Source: Candidatus Kuenenia stuttgartensis (GTDB lineage: Bacteria > Planctomycetota > Planctomycetia > Planctomycetales > Planctomycetaceae). From it: DNA of 64,000 bases. A model generated the notes under the pieces. That model made no database searches, was not told where the DNA came from, and saw only the letters and a program-made list of their open reading frames with translations. Shown here piece by piece: positions 1 to 11,100 of the stretch; the stretch's first letter is position 1, and each line of letters begins with the position of its first letter. Position numbers and translations under genes: made by a program. The stretch is taken from positions 1 through 64,000 of the forward strand of contig CAMDPK010000014.1 of NCBI GenBank assembly GCA_945904015.1, read 5' to 3'.

Positions 1-698
1 TTCTGCTTCGCCTTTTGTTCCTGATCGGCTTTATCGAGGGCGGCGCGCGGGTTGATGAAGTCGTCCATGTAATCTTTGGACGGCAGCTTGCCCGGCGTGT
101 CGTCCGAGTCGTCCTCTTCGTTGCTCTTGCCGATCGGGCTGGCGGCGGACGGGGTGACGTGTTCATCACGCCGGCGAATGTGCGGAGCGTGCGGATCGAC
201 CAAGTCTTCCAGCGACAGGCAGGCGTCAAGGAAGGCTTCAACTTCCTCGTGGCCATAGCGGTCGATGTAGCGATGCACGCGAGCGGCGTGGTTGGCCATT
301 TCGTCGAGCATCTTGCGATTCGTCGGCTGGAACCAGGCGTTGTTCTTGAAGAAGTCGCAGTGTCCGTAGACGTGAGCGATGACCAGCTTCTGGTCCATCA
401 GCGCGTTGGACTTCAGCAAGTAGGCGTAGCACGGATTGGTGTTGATCACCATCTCGTAGATCTTTTGCAGGCCGTACTCGTAGCCCTTCGAGAGTTCGTC
501 GTACTGGGCACCGAACCGCCAGTGCGGATAACGCACGGGGAATCCACCGAACGCGGCGAGCATCGACATCTCGTCGTAATCGACGACTTCGAAGTTCGTC
601 TCGTAGAAGTCCAGCCCGTACTCACGAGCCTTATTCGCCAGCACCTTCTGGACGTCGGCGAGTTCCTGCGGGAGTTCACGTTGAATGCTGATCGGCAT
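1..698 (-). CDS. spoVR: SpoVR family protein (3' end beyond window)
   Basis: The N-terminal 232 codons or so of a SpoVR family protein; the 3' end runs off the left edge. The translation starts MPISIQRELPQELADV and contains the highly conserved SpoVR core, including DYDEMSMLAAFGGFPVRYPH, the ELSKGYEYGLQKIYEMV stretch, and HVYGHCDFFKNN followed by WFQPTNRKMLDEMANHAA. The start is supported by a purine-rich AAGGGGA six bases upstream of the ATG. SpoVR is a cytoplasmic protein of unsettled biochemistry. It was named for spore cortex formation in Bacillus but is widespread in non-sporulating bacteria, where it often travels with the PrkA kinase and a YeaH-type protein; those partners would lie to the left of this window. 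Family assignment is very safe; the function in this organism is not known. Confidence 0.95.
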   Translation of the reverse strand, partial: MPISIQRELPQELADVQKVLANKAREYGLDFYETNFEVVDYDEMSMLAAFGGFPVRYPHWRFGAQYDELSKGYEYGLQKIYEMVINTNPCYAYLLKSNALMDQKLVIAHVYGHCDFFKNNAWFQPTNRKMLDEMANHAARVHRYIDRYGHEEVEAFLDACLSLEDLVDPHAPHIRRRDEHVTPSAASPIGKSNEEDDSDDTPGKLPSKDYMDDFINPRAALDKADQEQKAKQ

Positions 699-936
699 GT
701 TCGGTCCCCTTGGTTCCTTCCGCGAGACGCGTCTTCCCTGACCGCCGAACTATGCAAAGCGAGGCAAGCCCGCGACCGATGTTCTGTGACGGACCATTCG
801 ATCCGCCATCGTGTTCCGATCACTCCGCTCCATCGGCGGTCAGTCGAGCGGGCAGTAACATACCCACCAACCCGATCTCGGCGAAGACCGGTTTCGCCAC
901 CGACACCTTCGCTCAATGCCGCCAAGGAACCAACTC
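699..936. other. Divergent intergenic region, spoVR / osmC
   Basis: About 240 bases separate two divergent genes, so it must hold both promoters. I see an AAGGGGA ribosome binding site for spoVR at the left end and AAGGA about ten bases before the osmC start at the right end. No convincing -35/-10 pair, hairpin or repeat was recognised. Confidence 0.4.
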
Positions 937-1362
937 ATGGGCGTGGAAATCGACATCGTTTACGAAGGACAACTCCGCTGTGCGGCGACGCACGGCCCGT
1001 CACAGGCCACGCTCGCGACCGACGCGCCGGTGGACAATCACGGCAAGGGCGAGAGCTTTTCACCCACCGATCTCGTGGCGACAGCACTCGGAGCTTGTGT
1101 GATGACGATCATGGGCATCGTCGCTGAGCGGAATCAAATCGACCTGGCCGGCACGCGCATCCACGTCACGAAAGAGATGGTTCAGCAACCGATCCGCCGC
1201 ATCGGCCGGCTGCCAGTCACCGTGACGATTCCCGCCGCCAAAGCCGCGAATGTTTCCGCCGCCGATCGAACGAAGCTCGAAACCGCCGCGAGACACTGCC
1301 CGGTGCATCAAAGCCTGCACCCCGACATCGACTCGCCGATTGAGTTCGTTTGGCTGAGATGA
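937..1362 (+). CDS. OsmC/Ohr family peroxiredoxin-like protein
   Basis: A 141-residue cytoplasmic protein of the OsmC/Ohr superfamily, whose members reduce organic hydroperoxides with a reactive cysteine pair. Both expected cysteines are present: Cys54 in SPTDLVATALGACVM and Cys121 in ARHCPVHQSL. The length matches the family norm of about 140. The ATG at 937 was chosen because AAGGA lies about ten bases upstream; an in-frame ATG seven codons earlier lacks a site. The spacing and the HCPVHQSL motif resemble the YhfA/OsmC-like branch more than Ohr itself, so the exact substrate is open. The gene is divergent from spoVR and convergent with ksgA, with an imperfect palindrome between the two 3' ends. 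Confidence 0.88.
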   Translation: MGVEIDIVYEGQLRCAATHGPSQATLATDAPVDNHGKGESFSPTDLVATALGACVMTIMGIVAERNQIDLAGTRIHVTKEMVQQPIRRIGRLPVTVTIPAAKAANVSAADRTKLETAARHCPVHQSLHPDIDSPIEFVWLR

Positions 1363-1372
1363 AGCCTTCGAT

Positions 1373-1443
1373 ATTGGACACGGACTTCATGGAGATTTGT
1401 GGTTTGAAACCTTCCATGAAATCCGTTTCATCCGTGTCCCAAT
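1373..1443. repeat. Imperfect palindrome between convergent osmC and ksgA
   Basis: Left arm 1373-1392 (attggacacggacttcatgg) pairs with right arm 1414-1443, which has the same ends but about ten extra bases inside. The ksgA stop codon (1428-1430) lies in the right arm. It could fold in both transcripts and act as a shared 3' end structure. No T-run follows either side, so it is not a classical intrinsic terminator. Confidence 0.55.
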
Positions 1444-2339
1444 TCCTGACACAGCCGATTCGACAACGACACGAATGTCTCGACATCCAAAGTCTCGGCC
1501 CGAACGTCGGGCTTCAGGCCGAGTTCCGCAAGCACTCCGTCGATCGCCTCACGATCCAACCGGCCTTTGAAGTGCGAACCGAGGACGACTCGCAGATGCT
1601 TGCGGCGCTGTGTGAAAACTCCGCGGACCAGCTCGTGGAAGAACGCTCGGTCGGTGATCAAGGCTCGGCGTTCTCGGTCGGGGCGGATGCTGAGGATTGC
1701 GGAATCGACGTTCGGCCGAGGCCAGAAGACTTGCGGGCCGAGTTTTTTGAGCAGCTTGATCTGGCACTGCGACTGCAACCAGATCGACAACGCACCGTAA
1801 TTGCTGCCCGTTTTCGGCTGAGCCGCCATGCGCTGGGCCAACTCAAGCTGAATGGTCACGACCATGCCGACCCACGGCAGCTCGGTGGCGACGAGGTTTG
1901 AGATGATCGGTGTCGCCACGTCATACGGCAGATTCGCGACCAGCTTCAACTTTCGATCCGGATCAACCTTTAACTTTTCCTCGACGACGGCGATCACGTC
2001 GGGGTTGAGTTGGTTCTTGCTCTTGAGAGCATCGGCATTGATCAGCGTCACGTTCCGCAGTCCATCGAGCATCTGCTGCGCGAGTCCGAACACTTTCTCG
2101 TCGTACTCGACCGTCACGACGTCAGCGGCCTCGCGAGCCAAAAATGTCGTCAGTCCGCCGGTTCCCGTGCCAACTTCCAGCACGACATCGTCAGGACCGA
2201 TGAAAGCTTGATCGGCGACGTACTGCACGATGTTGAGATCGATCAGGAAGTTCTGACCGAGATCGCCGCGCGGAAAGAACCCGTGCTGAGCAAACAGCTT
2301 CGTCAAATGCGTGCGTGTCTGCCGCTCGGCCTCGTTCAT
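1428..2339 (-). CDS. rsmA: 16S rRNA adenine dimethyltransferase RsmA/KsgA
   Basis: A 303-residue Rossmann-fold methyltransferase that would dimethylate the two adjacent adenines in helix 45 of 16S rRNA during small-subunit maturation. Visible signatures are GQNFLID at residues 28-34, the SAM-binding EVGTGTGGLT at 55-64, the catalytic NLPYDVATPI (the family NLPYnxxTP motif) and PRPNVDSAI further on. Length is close to the usual 260-300. It is the last gene of a four-gene minus-strand run: its ATG overlaps the stop of the riboflavin synthase gene by four bases (ATGA), which suggests translational coupling. Assignment is secure. It could in principle be a paralogue, but no second copy is visible here. 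Confidence 0.95.
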   Translation of the reverse strand: MNEAERQTRTHLTKLFAQHGFFPRGDLGQNFLIDLNIVQYVADQAFIGPDDVVLEVGTGTGGLTTFLAREAADVVTVEYDEKVFGLAQQMLDGLRNVTLINADALKSKNQLNPDVIAVVEEKLKVDPDRKLKLVANLPYDVATPIISNLVATELPWVGMVVTIQLELAQRMAAQPKTGSNYGALSIWLQSQCQIKLLKKLGPQVFWPRPNVDSAILSIRPDRERRALITDRAFFHELVRGVFTQRRKHLRVVLGSHFKGRLDREAIDGVLAELGLKPDVRAETLDVETFVSLSNRLCQELGHG

Positions 2340-2962
2340 TTCGCGGACTCCGCCGAGGCTCCGACAGCCAACAACTTCGCGACGTACTTCGCCAGCACAT
2401 CGGTTTCGATGTTGATCTCGTCGCCGACTTGTCGCCGGCCGAGCGTCGTGACTGCCAGCGTGTGTGGGATCAACATGACTTGAAAGCTCGTGGTTGTGAC
2501 CCGAACCAATGTCAGGCTGACACCGTCAACGGCCACCGAACCCTTCTCGACCATCTGAGCCGCGAGAGTTGTCGGCACCTCAAACGTGTAGTCGGCGAAT
2601 TCTATTCGCGAGTCGATCGCGGCGACTCGGCCGACGCCGTCAACGTGGCCTTGCACGATGTGCCCGCCAAAGCGGCCATCGGCTGGCATGGCTCGTTCAA
2701 GGTTCACCGCGTCACCCACTCGCAGCCGGCCGAGGTTCGTTTTTGTGAGCGTCTCGTGCCCAGCTTGAAAGCTCCACAGCACGCCATCAGCCGCGACAAC
2801 CGTCAAACAGCAGCCGTTGATCGCAATACTTTCGCCGAGACGTTTGTTGGGCGGTGCGTTTTCGAGAAAGCTCGCCGGCACCTCAACGACCACGCGCTTC
2901 GCGTCCCCTTCATCGGCGAGCGATCGCACCGTCCCCAAGCTCTCGACCAATCCGGTGAACAT
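2336..2962 (-). CDS. ribE: Riboflavin synthase, alpha subunit
   Basis: A 208-residue enzyme that dismutates two molecules of 6,7-dimethyl-8-ribityllumazine to riboflavin, the last step of riboflavin synthesis. The ATG at 2962 gives the diagnostic N-terminus MFTGLVESLGTV. The internal duplication of the two beta-barrels is clear: GHIVQGHVDGVGRV opens the second after about 100 residues, and INGCCLTV and VDGVSLTLV occupy matching places in the two halves. The reading frame stays open for another 134 codons upstream, but that part overlaps pssA and has no homologous look. Both ends overlap neighbours by four bases (ATGA with pssA upstream and with ksgA downstream). The symbol ribE is used as in Bacillus; other systems call it ribC. 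Confidence 0.94.
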   Translation of the reverse strand: MFTGLVESLGTVRSLADEGDAKRVVVEVPASFLENAPPNKRLGESIAINGCCLTVVAADGVLWSFQAGHETLTKTNLGRLRVGDAVNLERAMPADGRFGGHIVQGHVDGVGRVAAIDSRIEFADYTFEVPTTLAAQMVEKGSVAVDGVSLTLVRVTTTSFQVMLIPHTLAVTTLGRRQVGDEINIETDVLAKYVAKLLAVGASAESAK

Positions 2963-3875
2963 CAGGCATCGTCCATGTCGTCGTGATCGCCATTCGCGTC
3001 GGTTGTGGTCGGAGTCTCTGGCTTCCAGGCGGTTCCCGTCGATGGGCTGGCGGTTGCCGCGATTGGTTGCGGATGGCCTCGGTGCCACCAGCGCATGACC
3101 GATTCGTTCCAAAGTGCTCTCAGCGGCGCACCAAAAGCAAACCAGCAGCAGAACAACGGCACAAACACCTGCGGCATCACAAACACCACGGCCAGCGCGA
3201 AGACGATCTGGATCAAATGCTGCCGAGGACGCCGGCCACGAATCAGTCGATTGACGAGATGCGCGTACCGAATTCGCGAAACCATCAAGCACGCGACCGC
3301 CAAAGTAATGAACGGCAATACGCTGGGAGTCCAGGTATCGAGCCATGTCGCGACGTGTTCCCAAAGCTTGTCATTGGCCGAGTCTTCCAAATGGCGGAAT
3401 CCAAAAGCCATGATTGGAAAACTGGCAACCGTTCCCGCCGCCGCGGGTGATGGCAAGCCGCTGAACGAATCGTGAGCGTCATCCTCGTCGGTTTCGACAT
3501 TGAATCGAGCCAGTCGCAACACCGCGCAGACGACGTACAACGCCGCAATCAGCCAGACGAAGCGGAGGAGCAGAAGATCGTGCGATTGAGAGAATTGCAG
3601 CATTAAAAACGCAGGAGCCGCTCCGAAGCTGATCGCATCGCACAACGAATCGAGCTGCGCCCCGAACTCGCTGGTCTGCTTTGTGAGCCGAGCGGCACTG
3701 CCGTCCAAAGCATCGAACACCATCGCCAAGAAAATCAGGCACGCGGCGATAAACAACGACACCGTCGAATCCCCGACGGACCACTTGGCCGCGATCGTGA
3801 TCGCTCCGAAACCGCAGACCGCGTTGCCCAGCGTCAGCATTGTCGGCAGCACGGCGAAGACTTTTTCGCGACGGC

Positions 3876-3879
<4 letters not shown>
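2962..3879 (-). CDS. pssA: CDP-diacylglycerol-serine O-phosphatidyltransferase
   Basis: A 305-residue integral membrane enzyme of the CDP-alcohol phosphatidyltransferase family; it would join serine to CDP-diacylglycerol to give phosphatidylserine. The complete catalytic motif D-G-x2-A-R-x8-G-x3-D-x3-D is present: D59, G60, A63, R64, G73, D77, D81. Several hydrophobic helices surround it and continue to about residue 245. The last 60 residues are a hydrophilic tail rich in Thr, Pro and Asp, longer than in many homologues. Its partner decarboxylase lies directly upstream with a four-base ATGA overlap, so the two steps from CDP-diacylglycerol to phosphatidylethanolamine are encoded side by side. 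Confidence 0.94.
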
Positions 3880-6365
<2,486 letters not shown>

Positions 6366-6464
6366 TCGCGAAACTTGGTTGCGAATCTCACCGAACTCAG
6401 GCCGGAGCCGCAAAAAGCCCCGGCCTGATTCGTTTCATCGGGCAGAATCAAGACATCCCAACTT

Positions 6465-6541
6465 GGCGAGCCGGAGGGCGTCAGCCCCCGGACTCAGTGA
6501 CCGTTGAGAGTCGTCCGGGGGCTGACGCCCTCCGGCTCGCC
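6465..6541. repeat. Perfect inverted repeat between eno and divIC-like gene
   Basis: Two 28-base arms (6465-6492 and 6514-6541) match exactly in inverted orientation around a 21-base loop. Each arm also holds a small hairpin of its own (GGGC-gtca-GCCC). It shares the two-tier plan of the other elements here but has a GGCGAGCC foot instead of GTAG. It could fold in the eno transcript. Confidence 0.85.
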
Positions 6542-6563
6542 TGAATTTCATTCACACACAGTC

Positions 6564-7130
6564 ATGCACGACACGATCGAACAATCCGAATCTCACGCCT
6601 CCTGGACCATCTCGCTGGCCTTCTGGCTAACCTTGTTGGCGGCGATCAGTGCGTACTCGGTGGTCGCGCTCTCGCCGAAGCTGTTGAGTTACATCCAACT
6701 GCGGCACGATTACCACGCGACACAGATGCGGTTGGTTGGTCTCGAACATGAAGTTGATGATCTGACCCAAGTTGTCGATTCGTTGGCTCGCGATCCGGAG
6801 TTTGTCCGCAAGCTGGCCAGCGTCGAGTTCGGAGCCCGTCGCGCCGGCGAGGAACGCATCCCGGTCGACGAGCACTTGCAGCTTTCGATTCGCGACAACG
6901 ATCCTGTCTCCGAGATGCCCGCCGATTCGCTGCCGTGGTACGGTTCGGCGGTTTATCCGTTCGCGGTCAACAACCGATTACGCGGAACGATTCTTTTGGC
7001 TTCCGCGCTGACGTTGGTGTTCGCGTTCATGTTTTTGCAGCCGACCGCGACGGTTTCGGTGGCGCAAGAACAATCGCCGACGATGAGCACTCCTGGCGGA
7101 ATCTTGTCTCGGTATCGTCGCCCCGTATGA
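6564..7130 (+). CDS. DivIC/FtsB-like septum formation initiator protein
   Basis: A 188-residue membrane protein. Residues 13-35 or so form a hydrophobic helix, followed by a heptad-rich segment and then RDPEFVRKLASVEFGARRAG, which resembles the DP-x-x-x-E-x-x-AR-x-x-x-G-x-x-x-x-GE end of DivIC/FtsB proteins. Position directly after eno is also typical of that family in many bacteria. What is unusual is a second hydrophobic helix near the C-terminus (about 150-172), giving a two-helix topology not seen in FtsB. FtsB/DivIC normally bridges FtsL and the FtsQ/DivIB complex in the divisome, but planctomycetes generally lack FtsZ, so the role here is uncertain. The start ATG at 6564 lies 22 bases after the palindrome. 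Confidence 0.55.
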   Translation: MHDTIEQSESHASWTISLAFWLTLLAAISAYSVVALSPKLLSYIQLRHDYHATQMRLVGLEHEVDDLTQVVDSLARDPEFVRKLASVEFGARRAGEERIPVDEHLQLSIRDNDPVSEMPADSLPWYGSAVYPFAVNNRLRGTILLASALTLVFAFMFLQPTATVSVAQEQSPTMSTPGGILSRYRRPV

Positions 7131-7210
7131 CCTCATCGCTTTGCGGGACTGCGGCTCTGGCGTAGAGTGGCTGCCTGTGAGATCACTGGCCTCGCACTTC
7201 CGAGATTGAC

Positions 7211-8062
7211 ATGCCGACTCCGCTTCTGGACCGCGAGGAATACATCGAGCAGACGCACTTCTTCCGCGTCTTCGCCGAACGGCTGCGTGAGAACATTCCG
7301 TCGCAGGAGATTCTCACGACCATCCAAGAGGAAATCCTCAGCACGACCAAGCTGCCGATGGCGATTGATTTCTTGCGGAGCGAGATTCTGCTGCAAGGCC
7401 GAATCAGCGACGCGATGGCTCGGCTGGAGCATTACTTCGCTCCATTCCAAGCCTTCATCATGCGGCAAGCGGAAGAGGAAACGAAGTCGCGGTTCGACCA
7501 GTTCATGGCACTCGAAATTCTGACGCGCGAGGCGGAATTCCGCGCGAACAATCCCTCGTCGCAAGGGCTGTTCATTTTTCAGTTCGAGTGCCTGTCGCGA
7601 AACCGCTTGGGCTACACCGACGGCTTGATCGCGCTCGGCGGCGATCCGTTGTACGACGATGCCTGGCGCGAGTGGTTTGGGGTCTTGCGCCGAGAACTCG
7701 GCACGTCCGAGTTCTCCGACTTGCTCTATTTCCGCTCCGAACAATTCGTCGCCGACCGCCGTCGAGCGACTCAAGACCCCGAATTCACCGCACCGCACCC
7801 GTTGCTCTTTGGCTTGCGAGAGGGCCGCATCGCGAAGGCTCACCGCAAAAAAGATCCGCTCTACATGTTCGCCGCGTTGCAACGGCAGCTCGGATATCCC
7901 GCCGTGCCGCGACTGAAATCGAAGACCGATCAGACGGTGATTCCCCCTGTGGTCGAACAACGACTGCAACGGATCGAGCAAATACTCAAGATCGTGCAGG
8001 CGGAGTTGAAAGGCGGCCTCGATCTGTCGCAGTTCTTCGTGAAACCGGATGACCTACCGTAG
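7211..8062 (+). CDS. Conserved hypothetical protein
   Basis: A 283-residue soluble protein with no signal peptide or membrane helix. I do not recognise the family. It is rich in charged and aromatic residues, predominantly helical by composition, with notable stretches such as EEETKSRFDQFMALEI, FECLSRNRLGYTDG and REGRIAKAHRKKDPLY; the last 40 residues look like a coiled coil (QRLQRIEQILKIVQAEL). It stands alone between the DivIC-like gene and a convergent kinase. Its TAG stop (8060-8062) lies inside the GTAG foot of the palindromic element that follows, so the final residues may have been set by that element. It is very likely a real gene given codon use and length. Confidence 0.75.
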   Translation: MPTPLLDREEYIEQTHFFRVFAERLRENIPSQEILTTIQEEILSTTKLPMAIDFLRSEILLQGRISDAMARLEHYFAPFQAFIMRQAEEETKSRFDQFMALEILTREAEFRANNPSSQGLFIFQFECLSRNRLGYTDGLIALGGDPLYDDAWREWFGVLRRELGTSEFSDLLYFRSEQFVADRRRATQDPEFTAPHPLLFGLREGRIAKAHRKKDPLYMFAALQRQLGYPAVPRLKSKTDQTVIPPVVEQRLQRIEQILKIVQAELKGGLDLSQFFVKPDDLP

Positions 8063-8113
8063 AACGGACGCCTACGTCCGTTCAAACCGTTCGGACGTAG
8101 GCGTCCGAACTAC
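8059..8113. repeat. REP/BIME-like element, family ggacgcctacgtcc
   Basis: Two inverted 25-base arms, 8059-8083 and 8089-8113, separated by five bases. Each has a GTAG foot and an inner hairpin GGACG-CCTA-CGTCC. The two feet supply the TAG stops of both convergent genes: 8060-8062 for the plus gene and 8110-8112 for the kinase on the minus strand. Related copies lie at 14723-14772 and 52463-52486. Confidence 0.88.
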
Positions 8114-11100
8114 TTCGGTTTTGATCCCGCGTCGATCGTTTTCAGAAACTCGACGAACTCCGGACGCTGACGGATGGGATTGAGGTCCGTGTCGCTGCGG
8201 AGTTGCTTCTTGAACGCCGGGCCGAACTGTTCGCCGGCGGTGCGACGAGCGAGGTCCAGCAGTTCCACAGCCTTGGAAACGTACTGCTTCGCGAGTTCTT
8301 CGCGGCGTTCGACGGAGAGTTTTGGATCGACCAGTGCTTTGGAAAACGCCAGCGCGTAGGTCGTCGCGGGGTTGAAGAGGAGCGGCCATTCTCGCGGTCC
8401 GAAATGGCCGACAGCACCTTTGGTGGCGATTCCGGTTTTCTCGATTTCGACGACTGCTCCTGCATAATCGCCGAGCATCACCATCGCGTGAGCCAACCCC
8501 CACCGGCTGTCGGGATCAATCGGGTTGAGCCGCAGCGATTCTTCAAAATCTTCTTTCGCGAGCTGGGTCGCTTGAAGCAAGTACGCCTTGCCTCGTTGTT
8601 TCAACATGTTGGGCGAAGGCTCGTATTGCAGCGACATCGTGTAGTCGTTGATCGCCTCTCGGTACTTCTCCGTCTTGGCGAGTGCCGAGCCGCGAGCACG
8701 GTACACGTCGCCGACCGGTCCTTCTTTTTCGAGGAATTCGGTGAACCCCGCAATCGCTTCGGCGAATCGGTTGAGCGACAGGAGCACCTCGGCACGTTGG
8801 CGAATGACATTGGAGTCTCGCGGATTCTGAGCCAGCGACTGCTCGAAAGCCCCGAGGGCTTCAGGCAAGCGTTTCGCTCGCTGATGAATCAAACCAATTT
8901 CGCGAAGGCTGGCAGCGCGGAGAAGGGGATTGGGAGATTGCCGGATTGCTCGTTGAAAATCGTCAATCGCCGCTGCGGGATCGCTCAAGGCGACGCGAAT
9001 CATTCCGCGAGCGTGATAAAGCGACGCCTGTTGAGGGGATAGCGGGAGCGCTTTAGTCAACTCGGCGAGAGACGTTTGGAACTCGGCCGCCGCGCGGATC
9101 ACGCCATCTGGAGCGTCTGACGTCGCAAGTTCACGACCGAGGATGCGGCTCAGGTCCGCCAGATCCTCGTGTGGGCCAGACAGGTCAGGACGCAACTCGG
9201 CGGCTTTGACGAAGTCGGCTCGTGCGGCGGCGTAGTTTCTTTGCTTCAGGTAGACCACGCCGCGATTCAAGAAGACGTGATACGACTGTGGTTCGAGTTC
9301 CAGCGCCTTGTCGAAATCGCGTTGCGCTTGCTCGTACTGCTTCAGCTCACCAAAGGCGTAGCCGCGCACGACGTATGGCCAGAACACGTCCGGACGGCGA
9401 GCGATACAGGCGGTATAGGCCGCCGTCGCCGCTGCCGCGTCCGCCGAATACAGGTGACAATAGCCGATCATGTTCAACGACCAATAGTCGTTGGGATCAA
9501 CTTGCAGAGCATCTCGATAGTGTGTCAGCGCGGACTTGTAGTCGTGACGCAAGCGGGCCAACTCGCCGAGATAATAGTGGTCGAAACGAGTACGGGCGGG
9601 AATCGTCGCCATCTCCTTCAGCGCGGCCTGAGCCTCTTCGGTCTTGCCGAGATGATCGAGCAATTCCGCCTTCAGCGCGGCGACCGCCGGAGAAGTGCGT
9701 CCCAGACGATCTGCATCGCGCAAGCGGTCCAGGCCACGTTGAGCCGCCGTTCGAACTTCCGCCGGCTGGTCCTTGATCGCGAGATTGATCTCGGCCTGCG
9801 CGACCGTGAACAGCAACTCGAACTCGCCGCCGCGCCACGTCTCGATGGCGTCGGGGCCGAGCAACGTCAGACGTGGGTCGAGCGTCTCCGACTGCTCAAA
9901 GTCGATGGCGAACGTTTCCATTCCAGCGAGTCCCAATTTGTAAGCCTCGCGGAGATCATCCATCGAATCTTGTCCGGAGAGGTTGCTGCCATGCACGCGA
10001 ACTTGCTCGACCGTCGCCGTGAACTTGGCAAGCTGAGCTTTAGCGGCATCGACTTCGGATTGCTGAGCGAGCGATTGGTTGACGTCGGCCAATCGCGATT
10101 GCGCCTGTCGATGCAGGTCCGCGAGCGAGGTTTCGTTCGTCAGCAGCGTAACCGCCTCGGTCAGCAGCGTGCGGGCTTGAGCGAAATCCTTCGCGGTGTC
10201 GGTCGCTTGCTGGGCGTCGTCGAGTAGTCGAGCGGCTTTTGTGCGTAGTTCGGCGAGTCGTGCCCGTTCGGCGGCGGCTTGCAGGCGGGCGACGTTGTCG
10301 AGGTCGCTTTGAATGCCATCGCGAAGTTGCGTCAGTTTCGATTCGGCTCGGACTTGGCCGAGCGCCTCGGTCAGCAGCGTCGTGGCTTTCGCAAGTTCCG
10401 AATCCTTGGTCGCGATGCGAGCAGCGTCCACTTTCGATTGCGCGGCGAGTCGCAGACTTTCGACGCGGCTCGATTCCAGCCAATTCCACGCGACAGAACC
10501 GCACACAATCACGATGACCGCCACCGAGGAGCTGAAGACGAGTGTGCGATGCCGTTTTCTCCAGCGACGAAATCGCTCGTGCCACGGATCGGGAAAGACG
10601 GACACCGGCTCATCGGCCAGCCAGGCTTCGACATCGGCGGCGAGGTCCAGCGACTTGGCGTAGCGATCGGCTTGCAGCAGTGCCATCGCCTTGCGGCAGA
10701 TCGCTTCGAGCGGCGGCGGAATTGTCGGGTCGATCTCTCGCGGTGACGTGATCTGCCCGCTGACGACTTTGACGAGCACGTCTTGAGCTTTGCCCCTCGG
10801 AACCGGCGGTTGGTTGGTCAGCAGTTTGTAGAGGATGCCTCCCAGCGAATAGATGTCGGTCCGCGCGTCGAGTTCGTTGATCAATCCGCGCGCCTGTTCC
10901 GGCGGCATGTAGGCCGGCGTCCCCATGATCTGTCCCATCATGGTTTGACTGCCGGCGGTGCGAGCATCTGTCGTGACTTGGCGGCGAAAGAATGTTCCCG
11001 GTTCGGTTCGACCGGTCTGCGTGCCACCGGCCGATGTCGCCGAGGCGTGCGTCGCGCCGGTGTTTGAAACAGCGGCTCCTGTGGCCCCGTCTTTCGTGGC

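Noticed and set aside
15-1127. A 370-codon plus-strand open frame at the left end
   Set aside because: It is antisense to SpoVR, whose minus-strand translation is a near-perfect family match; the plus frame has no recognisable sequence.
8059-8113. A bidirectional intrinsic terminator between convergent genes
   Set aside because: The hairpin is strong but no T-run follows on either strand, so it was recorded as a repeat element.
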